Assembly: GCA_029935695.1 (NCBI GenBank)
Contig: JAOZJV010000003.1
Location: forward strand, 1-25,239
DNA: 25,239 bases
Reading direction: 5' to 3'
DNA from: Candidatus Krumholzibacteriia bacterium
GTDB taxonomy: Bacteria > Krumholzibacteriota > Krumholzibacteriia > LZORAL124-64-63
The position numbers and the translations under genes are program-made. This document shows positions 1-6,629 of the stretch, one piece after another (position 1 is the stretch's first letter; every line of letters begins with the position of its first letter). The notes below the pieces were generated by a model. The model saw only the letters and a program-made list of their open reading frames with translations. It did not search any database and was not told where the DNA came from.

Positions 1-38
1 AGCCGAGAATTGTGTAAGAAGTACTTGGGGGTATTTAA

Positions 39-938
39 GTGGAAGAACGAATGGAAGCTTTACACGAACCCTGGACTAGCTTTGTTATAGAGTTTCCAAC
101 CTATCCAAGGCAAATGGTTCATGGCAGGGAGGAGAGTCAAAGGATTCTTTTCCTCTGTCCCCAGGCCGAGAACAACCCGACCGAACTGTGTCTGGCCCTT
201 TTTGGTTCCCAAATCCTGATGCACAGGCTGCAACAGGGGGAATCCACTGAGGTTCTGGCCACCACCGGATTCATTTTTGTCTATTCAAGCGAGACTCCCA
301 ATGCGCTGCGGAGTGTTTTAGCTCGATATCAGACTATTACGAATGCCCCGGTTCTGGTGGCTCAAAAGTCAAACGTCGTGAAGACGGCACATTTCGTGAC
401 CGAGTTCCTCAACCGGGTGACCACACCTGGTTATGGCCATCCGATGGCTTTTGGTGGCGAAACTCAAGCCGTTCCCGGCATGGGTGGCACCGCCATGGAG
501 CAGGAAATTGCTCCGATCATCAGTGATGCCGAGCTCTGGAACGAAAACCTGCCCGAAATCGTGCTGGTTGACGAAGAAGGAAATACGGTTCACGCCTCCC
601 ACAATCTTCAGGACTATCGGGCCGAGTACGCCTGCCGTTACGTGCTGGCGCACTACAACGAGAATATCAACCGCGACAAGATGGCCGAAATGGTCAACCT
701 GTCTCCCGGTTACTTCTCGAACCTGTTCCGTTCCGAAGTGAGCATGAGTTTCAGCGATTACCTGATTCAGGTGCGTATTGATAATGCCAAGGGCCTGCTG
801 CGCCGCTTCGACCTCTCGGTTGAAGCTATCAGCAAGAAGTGTGGCTTCAACAGCCTTGCGCACTTCTCCCGGACTTTCAAGGACCGCTGCGGTTTGTCGC
901 CGCTTAAGTTCCGCAAGAGTCCTCACTTGGTTAGTTAG
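39..938 (+). CDS. AraC-family transcriptional regulator
   Basis: The C-terminal ~100 residues (about 198-296) form a typical AraC/XylS double helix-turn-helix DNA-binding domain. The first HTH lies around DKMAEMVNLSPGYFSNLFR and the second around AISKKCGFNSLAHFSRTFK, followed by the usual G-x-SPLKFR ending. The N-terminal ~190 residues are not a sensor domain I recognise; they are not an obvious cupin, PAS or receiver domain. It therefore probably regulates transcription in response to an unknown signal. The start is a GTG immediately after an in-frame TAA, with GGGGG 8 nt upstream; an ATG at 51 preceded by GGAAG is the alternative. The gene stands alone, followed by a strong terminator, so it is probably monocistronic or the last gene of a unit lying to the left. 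DNA-binding family is certain, target unknown. Confidence 0.9.
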   Translation: MEERMEALHEPWTSFVIEFPTYPRQMVHGREESQRILFLCPQAENNPTELCLALFGSQILMHRLQQGESTEVLATTGFIFVYSSETPNALRSVLARYQTITNAPVLVAQKSNVVKTAHFVTEFLNRVTTPGYGHPMAFGGETQAVPGMGGTAMEQEIAPIISDAELWNENLPEIVLVDEEGNTVHASHNLQDYRAEYACRYVLAHYNENINRDKMAEMVNLSPGYFSNLFRSEVSMSFSDYLIQVRIDNAKGLLRRFDLSVEAISKKCGFNSLAHFSRTFKDRCGLSPLKFRKSPHLVS

Positions 939-958
939 TTCAGAGCGAGAAGAGAGAT

Positions 959-996
959 AAAAAAGGCCCTCCCTGAGTCCGGGAGGGCCTTTTTTC
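959..996 (+). terminator. Intrinsic terminator after the AraC-type gene
   Basis: A perfect 9-bp GC-rich stem (GGCCCTCCC at 965-973 with GGGAGGGCC at 981-989, 7-nt loop) is followed by TTTTTT and preceded by AAAAAA. The symmetrical A- and T-tracts would let it work in both directions. Confidence 0.92.
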
Positions 997-1056
997 AATG
1001 GCAGCTAACATCTACCGGTCCTAAAGTAAAAATCAACGCACCAAAGTTCAGAATTC

Positions 1057-1074
1057 TTGCCCCCCGGCGGGCAA
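1057..1074. repeat. Short inverted repeat in the 180-nt gap before the ABC-F gene
   Basis: TTGCCC (1057-1062) and GGGCAA (1069-1074) flank a 6-nt loop. There is no T-run after it, so it is not a clear terminator; it could be an operator or chance. No convincing sigma-70 promoter was found in 1000-1177. Confidence 0.3.
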
Positions 1075-1177
1075 TTCATCCCCCAGGGTTGCGCAAACAG
1101 CCAATATATAGCAAATTTCCCCCAACCAATTCCCATACTGATCCCAATCCCAGCTCCGGCTATCACGAAAGGCCCTC

Positions 1178-3127
1178 ATGGCCCTGGTCTCCCTCACCAA
1201 CGCCACGTTCGATTACGGACGGGAAAAAATCCTCCGCGGCGTGAACGTAGCGCTGCACCCAGGAGTGAAGTGCGCCTTGGTTGGGGCCAATGGAGCAGGC
1301 AAAACCACTTTGCTTGCCGCCATCGCCGGCACCTTGCAGCTGCAGGATGGCAACCGTGCGCAGATGGGCTCGGCGAGTATCCGCCTGCTGCGACAGGAAA
1401 CATCTCTTGATGTGGAAGGGGCGCGCGGGGGCCGGCTGCTTGAAACCGTGGCCGCGTCGGCCTTTGCCCGGGAACTGGAATTGGAACGCCAGTTGGCTGA
1501 ACTGTCTTCCCAACTGCACGACGCACCAGAAGATCATCAAGCTGAAATGGTGAAACGTCAGGGCCATCTCCAGGCCGAATACGAACGCCTTGATGGTTAC
1601 GCAGTGCAGTCCCGGCTGGAAACGGCTTTACGTGGCGTGGGCCTCAGACCCGAAACCTGGGATCGCCCGGTGGAAAAACTCTCCGGTGGTGAACGCCGCC
1701 GCGCGGCACTGGCGGCAGTTTTGCTCAGCAATGCCGATCTGCTGCTTTTGGATGAGCCCACCAACCATCTCGACCTCGATTCCTGTGAATGGCTGGAAAA
1801 CTTTCTCGACCAATATCCCGGCGCGGCCATCATCGTATCGCATGATCGCTACTTTCTGGACCGGGTGGCCAAGCGCACTTTGCATCTGGACCGGGGCAAA
1901 CTGATCAGTTACAGCGGCAACTACAGCTTTTACGACTCCCAAAGTGCCCTGCGTTACGAACAGGATTTGAACGCCTGGGAGCGGCAGCAGACCAAAATCA
2001 AAATCACCGAAGATTACATCCGCCGGAACATCGAAGGTCAGAAAACGAAACAGGCCCAGGCTCGGCGCAAACTGCTGGCCAAGGAAGAGAAACTGGAGCG
2101 GCCCACCACCGAGCCCGGTTTGTTCCGGTTCCACCTGCAGCCCGTGCGCTCCAGTGGTGGCACCGTGATGCAGTCCGAACACCTGAGCAAAAGCTTTGGC
2201 GACCAAACTCTTCTCGATGACTTCGGCATGCATGTTTCCCGTGGCGAACGCATCGGTATTGTGGGGCCCAACGGTTGTGGCAAAAGCACGCTGCTGAAGA
2301 TGATGGCAGGCAGGATTATTCCTGACGCGGGCCGGGTCGTCATCGGTCACAATGTGGATCTTGGTTTTTATGATCAGGAGCTGGCCAGTGTTTCGGATCA
2401 CAACACGGTGATTGCCGAGATCGCTTCCGTTGACCCTCAGGCTTCTCTGGGGGAGTTGCGCTCATTTCTGGGTGCTTTCGGTTTTGGTGAAGATCTTTTC
2501 GACCGTCAGGTGGGAAGACTTTCCGGTGGCGAGCGCGGTCGCCTGGCCTTGATGCGCTTGATCAAGGAAGGCCATAACACCCTGCTGCTGGATGAGCCCA
2601 CCAACCATTTGGACATTCGCAGTTGCGAGTCTCTTGAAGCGGCGTTGGCCAAGTACACAGGCACGCTGATTGTGGTCTCCCATGATCGCCGTTTCCTGAA
2701 CAAAATCGTGGAAAAGCTGGTGGTTTTCCCATCGGTGAAAGAAGTCGATGGTGTGGTGAAAACCTTCCTGGGAAATTATGAAGACTTCAGCCACCAGAAA
2801 GCCAAAGCACTGGCAGCAGGCGTCGGGACCACGCGCAGAAAAACTGAAAACAAACCAGCAACACCCGATACGACAACAGCTTCCGGTCGCATTCCCCTGT
2901 CCAAGAACGAACAGAAGCGTCGTCAGGAGTGGATCGATAAGGCAGAAGAGAGTATCCTGGAGCTGGAGGATGAAAAAGAGACGGTCCTGGCAGAGATGGT
3001 CAGCCCGGATTTGAGCAATGATCGCCGCCTGGGTTTGGGCAGGCGTCATACCGCCATTGAAGAAAAACTGGAAAAAACCATGGCCGACTGGGAACAGTGG
3101 AGCCTGGAGATAGAAGAAGGGATCTGA
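1178..3127 (+). CDS. ABC-F family ATPase (Uup/YheS-like ribosome-associated factor)
   Basis: A soluble protein of 649 aa has two ABC cassettes and no membrane segment. Cassette 1 has Walker A GANGAGKT (36-43), signature LSGGERRR and Walker B DLLLLDEPTNHLD; cassette 2 has GPNGCGKS (363-370), LSGGERGR and a second LLLDEPTNHLD. DEPTNHLD in both halves is diagnostic of ABC-F proteins, which bind the ribosomal E site and relieve stalled translation or confer ribosome protection. The charged, helical linker between cassettes (about 245-320) is where the P-site-tRNA interacting motif sits. A C-terminal charged coiled coil (about 570-645) resembles the Uup C-terminal domain. The ATG has GAAAGG 8 nt upstream. 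The gene is followed after 8 nt by hflX, so the two are probably cotranscribed. The subfamily (Uup, YheS or other) is not settled. Confidence 0.93.
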   Translation: MALVSLTNATFDYGREKILRGVNVALHPGVKCALVGANGAGKTTLLAAIAGTLQLQDGNRAQMGSASIRLLRQETSLDVEGARGGRLLETVAASAFARELELERQLAELSSQLHDAPEDHQAEMVKRQGHLQAEYERLDGYAVQSRLETALRGVGLRPETWDRPVEKLSGGERRRAALAAVLLSNADLLLLDEPTNHLDLDSCEWLENFLDQYPGAAIIVSHDRYFLDRVAKRTLHLDRGKLISYSGNYSFYDSQSALRYEQDLNAWERQQTKIKITEDYIRRNIEGQKTKQAQARRKLLAKEEKLERPTTEPGLFRFHLQPVRSSGGTVMQSEHLSKSFGDQTLLDDFGMHVSRGERIGIVGPNGCGKSTLLKMMAGRIIPDAGRVVIGHNVDLGFYDQELASVSDHNTVIAEIASVDPQASLGELRSFLGAFGFGEDLFDRQVGRLSGGERGRLALMRLIKEGHNTLLLDEPTNHLDIRSCESLEAALAKYTGTLIVVSHDRRFLNKIVEKLVVFPSVKEVDGVVKTFLGNYEDFSHQKAKALAAGVGTTRRKTENKPATPDTTTASGRIPLSKNEQKRRQEWIDKAEESILELEDEKETVLAEMVSPDLSNDRRLGLGRRHTAIEEKLEKTMADWEQWSLEIEEGI

Positions 3128-3135
3128 GCCAAATA

Positions 3136-4440
3136 ATGGGTACACGCCGGGACGAAGAGCAGGGATTCAGCACCGAGAAACCACGGGATAAAGTTGTTAT
3201 TGTCGGAGTTAATCTGCCATCAGCCTGGCACGGTGGCCAGGGTGGCGATGCCGATTTGTCCGAACTGGAGCGTCTGGTTGATACCGCCGGAGCGGACGTG
3301 GTGGGCCAGATAGAACAGAACCGGCACCGTCCTGTTCCGAGCACTTTTTTAGGCAAAGGAAGATTGGAAGATCTGCAGGAACTGGTGGAGCAGACCGAAG
3401 CCAATCTGGTGATTTTCGACAACGATCTTTCTCCGGCCCAGGGCAAGAATCTGGAGAAGTTTCTTGAGGTCAACGTCATTGACCGGACCGAGCTCATTCT
3501 GGATATTTTTGCATCCCACGCCAGCACCAGACAAGCCCGTCTTCAAGTGGAACTGGCCCAGCTGCAGTACATGCTGCCCCGTCTGACCCGGCTGTGGTCC
3601 CACCTTGAACGCCAGGCCGGGGGCATCGGAACCCGTGGTCCCGGTGAAACCCAGTTGGAAACTGATCGGCGTTTGGTGAACAAAAGAATTTCGGCCCTGC
3701 GTCGTCAGCTTCAGGAAATCGAAGTCAACCGTCACACTCAGGTCCGTTCCCGTGAAGGCGTGTTCAAGGCTTCGCTCATCGGTTACACCAACGCCGGCAA
3801 AAGCACCCTTATGAACGGCATCACCGACGCGAAGGTTTACGTCAAAGACCAACTCTTCGCCACTCTGGATGCCACCACCCGCAAAGTGGAAATCGACGAG
3901 CGCCGCCGGTTCCTGCTCACCGACACCGTGGGTTTTATCCGCCGCCTGCCTCATCATCTGGTGGAGAGTTTCAAGGCCACCTTGCAGGAGGTTCAGGATG
4001 CTGATCTCATGCTTCACGTGGTGGAAGCCAGCAGCGACGATCCCCAGCATCAGATCGATTCGGTGAATGAAGTGCTGCGGGAAATCGTGCCCGAGGACAA
4101 ACCCACCCTCATGGTCTTCAACAAGATGGACCTGGTGGACGAAGAACTGTTCAAAAACAAGTACAGCCGGCACTTCCCCGAGGCTATTTTCATATCTGCC
4201 AAAAGCAAGGATGGCTGGGCCGAGTTGCGCGATACTATTGTGGCCCACATGACAGGTGACGAGCGCATCGTCAAGGTGGCCATTCCCATTGGCAATCTTC
4301 AGTGCCTGAGCAGATTCCACCGAACCGGCTCGGTGGTGGAGCAGACTTTTGAAGCCAACATCTGCCATGCGGTGTTGCGGTTGAAAGAAGAAGAGCTGAA
4401 CCGGCTTCTCAGCCGTGAAGGGGCCACCCTGCTGGAATAA
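3136..4440 (+). CDS. hflX: GTPase HflX (ribosome-splitting factor)
   Basis: The protein has the HflX architecture. The N-terminal domain (about 15-200) contains the glycine-rich GGIGTRGPGETQLE segment and a coiled coil typical of HflX. A G domain follows, with G1 GYTNAGKST (216-224), G3 DTVGF, G4 NKMD and G5 SAKS. HflX binds 50S and 70S particles and dissociates stalled or heat-damaged ribosomes. I chose the ATG 8 nt after the ABC-F stop, because it leaves a normal HflX N-terminus; an in-frame GTG at 3097 would overlap the upstream gene by 31 nt. A purine-rich AGAAGAAGG lies in the end of the upstream gene, slightly far from the ATG. Its position behind an ABC-F gene links two ribosome-rescue activities. 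No clear terminator follows. Confidence 0.95.
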   Translation: MGTRRDEEQGFSTEKPRDKVVIVGVNLPSAWHGGQGGDADLSELERLVDTAGADVVGQIEQNRHRPVPSTFLGKGRLEDLQELVEQTEANLVIFDNDLSPAQGKNLEKFLEVNVIDRTELILDIFASHASTRQARLQVELAQLQYMLPRLTRLWSHLERQAGGIGTRGPGETQLETDRRLVNKRISALRRQLQEIEVNRHTQVRSREGVFKASLIGYTNAGKSTLMNGITDAKVYVKDQLFATLDATTRKVEIDERRRFLLTDTVGFIRRLPHHLVESFKATLQEVQDADLMLHVVEASSDDPQHQIDSVNEVLREIVPEDKPTLMVFNKMDLVDEELFKNKYSRHFPEAIFISAKSKDGWAELRDTIVAHMTGDERIVKVAIPIGNLQCLSRFHRTGSVVEQTFEANICHAVLRLKEEELNRLLSREGATLLE

Positions 4441-4483
4441 TTATTGCAGAGTTGTTCAAGCGGGCCAAAATAACCCCCTCTCC

Positions 4484-4515
4484 ATTGCAAAGGGCAATCC
4501 CGAATACCAATTGGT
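4484..4515. promoter_or_regulatory. Palindromes upstream of the pilin sigma-54 promoter (candidate activator sites)
   Basis: ATTGC-N5-GCAAT (4484-4498) and the perfect 10-bp palindrome ACCAATTGGT (4506-4515) lie about 100-135 nt upstream of the predicted start site. That is the usual distance for an NtrC/PilR-class enhancer-binding protein. The activator is not identified, so the role is inferred from position only. Confidence 0.35.
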
Positions 4516-4591
4516 GTAGCGGTTTGCCATTACTAAACTCCTGCCGATCCTTCTGATTCCATAAAATCCCCAGTTATTTCCTGTAATGCAG

Positions 4592-4607
4592 TGGCATAGC
4601 CTTTGCA
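4592..4607 (+). promoter_or_regulatory. Sigma-54 (-24/-12) promoter of the minor pilin operon
   Basis: TGGCATAGCCTTTGCA matches the RpoN consensus TGGCAC-N5-TTGCA, with the invariant GG and GC exactly 10 nt apart. The predicted start site is near 4618, leaving a leader of about 70 nt before the first pilin gene. Pilin genes in several bacteria are RpoN-dependent, which fits. Confidence 0.75.
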
Positions 4608-4643
4608 GCTCATGTTTTGAGTTTATGTGCCGATAAGTGGGGG

Positions 4644-4685
4644 ATGAAGGAATATCAGGCCTCACAAGGAATTTGGGGGAGTTAA
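4644..4685 (+). CDS. Possible 13-codon upstream ORF in the pilin leader
   Basis: An ATG-to-TAA frame of 13 codons (MKEYQASQGIWGS) lies inside the predicted leader and ends 3 nt before the fimT-like start codon. Its last codons run through the GGGGGAG that serves as ribosome binding site of that gene. A G-rich tract precedes it but is too close to the ATG for a good Shine-Dalgarno site, so translation is uncertain. Confidence 0.2.
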   Translation: MKEYQASQGIWGS

Positions 4686-4688
4686 GAC

Positions 4689-5138
4689 ATGAAAACCATG
4701 AATTGGCGAAACAGGAAAAAATTTCCTGATCACAACGGATTCTCCCTGGTGGAGATGATGATGGTTGTGATGCTGATTGGGCTCCTGGCCGGGATCAGCG
4801 GTCCGCCAATGTTCCGCTACTTGAAATCCAACCAGATGCAAACTCGCACAGATCGTCTGGTGGCCGATATGCAGTATGCGCGAGCAGTTGCGGTTTCTAC
4901 TGGCCAAACGCACCAATTCACCTGCACAAACAACAGCTACACACTGTTCAACACAACAACAGGGAATGTTGTGCGCCAGGTTAATTTTGATAATGGCGCC
5001 CAACTGGATTTGGCACAATCAGCGAATTTTTTCCCTTGGGGAATGGCCGAATCAAGGAATTTTGTCCTGTCGATGAATGACATGAGCAGGGAAATTATCC
5101 TGCTGCCCACAGGTATGGTCGAAGTGGATTACCAATGA
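4689..5138 (+). CDS. GspH/FimT-type minor pilin
   Basis: A class III (type IV prepilin) signal is clear: a short charged leader ending in HNG, then FSLVEMMMV with Phe at +1 and Glu at +5, followed by a ~20-residue hydrophobic helix. The segment with RLVADMQYARAVAVSTG matches the GspH/FimT domain, so this is a minor pilin or pseudopilin expected to sit in the initiating tip complex of a type IV pilus. Cleavage would be by the prepilin peptidase PilD, which is not in this window. The ATG has GGGGGAG 7 nt upstream and follows the sigma-54 promoter leader. The next gene begins inside its stop codon (ATGA overlap), indicating translational coupling. Homology to FimT versus GspH cannot be separated by eye; the PilY1 downstream favours a type IV pilus. 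Confidence 0.88.
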   Translation: MKTMNWRNRKKFPDHNGFSLVEMMMVVMLIGLLAGISGPPMFRYLKSNQMQTRTDRLVADMQYARAVAVSTGQTHQFTCTNNSYTLFNTTTGNVVRQVNFDNGAQLDLAQSANFFPWGMAESRNFVLSMNDMSREIILLPTGMVEVDYQ

Positions 5139-5497
5139 TGAAAAAAATCGAAACAAACAGAGATGGTTTCACCCTGGTGGAGATTGTGATGGTGTTGTTC
5201 ATTCTGTCGGTGGGGATTTTGCCTCTGGCGGTTATTCAACACCAGGCTCGGCGGGAAGTTACCGCAGCCGACAACTACACCGAAGCGATGTTGGTGGCCC
5301 AGGATCAGCTTGAGAGGATCAAGGGCATGGGGTTTGGTGCAGCCGCTCCTGATTCGGGTGTTTCCGGAAATGTCACTTGGGTTTGCCGGGTGACAAACCA
5401 GAGTTTCGGATTGGATCGTCTGGAGTTGACGGCAACATGGGGCAGTGGCGGTGAAGGTCAAACCATGACCATTGCCGATGCCGTTTCCTTGCGATGA
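5135..5497 (+). CDS. pilV: PilV-type minor pilin
   Basis: A prepilin signal ends in RDG before FTLVEIVMV, with Glu at +5 and a hydrophobic helix. The following segment, GILPLAVIQHQARREVTAADNYTEAMLVAQDQLERIKGM, is the pattern of PilV-family minor pilins, where a helix carrying an A-x-x-QLE-like motif follows the membrane stretch. At 120 aa it is short for PilV. Start codons ATGATG overlap the preceding stop; no strong ribosome binding site is present, so translation probably depends on coupling with the upstream gene. It ends in a second 4-nt overlap with the pilW-like gene. Role: assembly of the pilus tip complex with the FimT, PilW, PilX and PilY1 products. Confidence 0.82.
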   Translation: MMKKIETNRDGFTLVEIVMVLFILSVGILPLAVIQHQARREVTAADNYTEAMLVAQDQLERIKGMGFGAAAPDSGVSGNVTWVCRVTNQSFGLDRLELTATWGSGGEGQTMTIADAVSLR

Positions 5498-6102
5498 ACG
5501 GGAGAATGATTGTGGTCAAAGAATGCCAAAATAATCAAATATTTAGCCGCCGGGGCATGACTCTGGTGGAGATGATGGTATCGCTGTCAATTTTTGGTGT
5601 GATCATGGCAGTGGTTTTTGGGTTCATGACATCCACCAGTCGCTCATATGAACGCACTCGTGAGAAAGTCCATTACCAGCAATCGGTGCGGGCGGTGGTG
5701 TCTCTTTTAACGAGAGAAATCCGTTCCACAGGTTGTGATCCGGGCAATGCTGGTTTCGATGCATTTTTCACTGCCGATGGAAATATCCTGCGATGCCGGG
5801 CTGACCTCAACGGCGATGCGGATATTACCGATTTGAACCCTGATGAAGATATTACCTACACCTTCGACGCTGGGACGGGAGAGCTGTCCCGTGATAATGG
5901 AGTTGATGACCTGGTCATCCTCAGGGGTTTGACCAATTTGCAGTTCACTTATCTGGATTCGAACGGCGATGCTTTGGGGGCCCTGCCCCTGAGTGCAAGC
6001 GACCGGGACCTTATTCGATTTGTACAGATTTCCATTGTTGGTGAAACAGATGATGGAGAACCCATTGATTATCAGACCAGAGTTCTGGTCCGTAACGGAT
6101 AA
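5494..6102 (+). CDS. pilW: PilW-type minor pilin
   Basis: The prepilin motif is RRG followed by MTLVEMMVSLSIFG, giving Met at +1 (accepted by prepilin peptidases) and Glu at +5. The ~200 aa length, the helix with VRAVVSLLTREIRSTGCDP and the mixed beta C-terminal region match PilW-like minor pilins. The region around DADITDLNPDEDITYTFD is acidic and might bind calcium; this is only suggestive. The ATG at 5494 overlaps the pilV-like stop (ATGA). A GTG at 5512 with GGGAG 7 nt upstream is a plausible alternative start that gives a shorter leader peptide. It is the third gene of the pilus operon. Confidence 0.82.
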   Translation: MNGRMIVVKECQNNQIFSRRGMTLVEMMVSLSIFGVIMAVVFGFMTSTSRSYERTREKVHYQQSVRAVVSLLTREIRSTGCDPGNAGFDAFFTADGNILRCRADLNGDADITDLNPDEDITYTFDAGTGELSRDNGVDDLVILRGLTNLQFTYLDSNGDALGALPLSASDRDLIRFVQISIVGETDDGEPIDYQTRVLVRNG

Positions 6103-6114
6103 AGCAGGGAGACA

Positions 6115-6597
6115 ATGATGAAAAATGAAACCCCAGAATCAAATCTTCCACAAAAGGGACCAGTGGTTGGCCGCGATGGTTTTGCCCTGGTCACCACCTT
6201 GTTGATGGTTCTAGTATTATCGGTCATGGCTGTGGGTGTGGTCTGGATGGCGTCCAGTGAGAAGAAAACATCTTTTGCTGAACAGAATCACATTTCTTCA
6301 CTGTTTTCTGCAGATGCGGGAGGTGAGGCTGGCATTAATTTTGTGCGTCTTTCTTCCACACCACCGAAGATTATCAGTTACGCCGATTCCTCGGTTCATT
6401 ATCAGAGTGATACAGATTTGCACGGTAGCCAGAAATATGGCTTGAAGTGTGTTTATTCCGGGAAAGCCCGGCGTCCTGGTTGGGGCATTGATTTCAAGGA
6501 TTACAACTACCGCATCGACTCGACCGGAGAAGCGGCTACCCATGGTTCGACCACAGTGGAACTGGTGGTAAATCGTCTTTATCGTGAAGGGTACTAG
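6115..6597 (+). CDS. pilX: PilX-type minor pilin
   Basis: The leader ends in RDG, followed by FALVTTLLMVLVLSVMAVGVVWM and then EQNHISSLFSADAGGEAGINFVR. This is the usual PilX_N arrangement, in which the helix carries an S/A-AEAG-like segment. Position +5 is Thr rather than Glu, which is typical of tip pilins of the PilX/GspK kind. AGGGAG sits just upstream, with two adjacent ATGs (6115 and 6118); the second has the better spacing. It lies between pilW-like and pilY1 genes, the conserved order fimT/pilV/pilW/pilX/pilY1 of type IV pilus operons. Confidence 0.82.
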   Translation: MMKNETPESNLPQKGPVVGRDGFALVTTLLMVLVLSVMAVGVVWMASSEKKTSFAEQNHISSLFSADAGGEAGINFVRLSSTPPKIISYADSSVHYQSDTDLHGSQKYGLKCVYSGKARRPGWGIDFKDYNYRIDSTGEAATHGSTTVELVVNRLYREGY

Positions 6598-6616
6598 AGA
6601 TGTCCAGGAAAATCCG

Positions 6617-6622
6617 AAAGGA
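6617..6622 (+). promoter_or_regulatory. Ribosome binding site favouring the internal pilY1 start
   Basis: AAAGGA lies 7 nt before ATG 6630, whereas ATG 6600 has only a partial GAAGGG. The downstream ATG also gives a more usual signal peptide length. Confidence 0.5.
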
Positions 6623-6629
6623 AAATATA

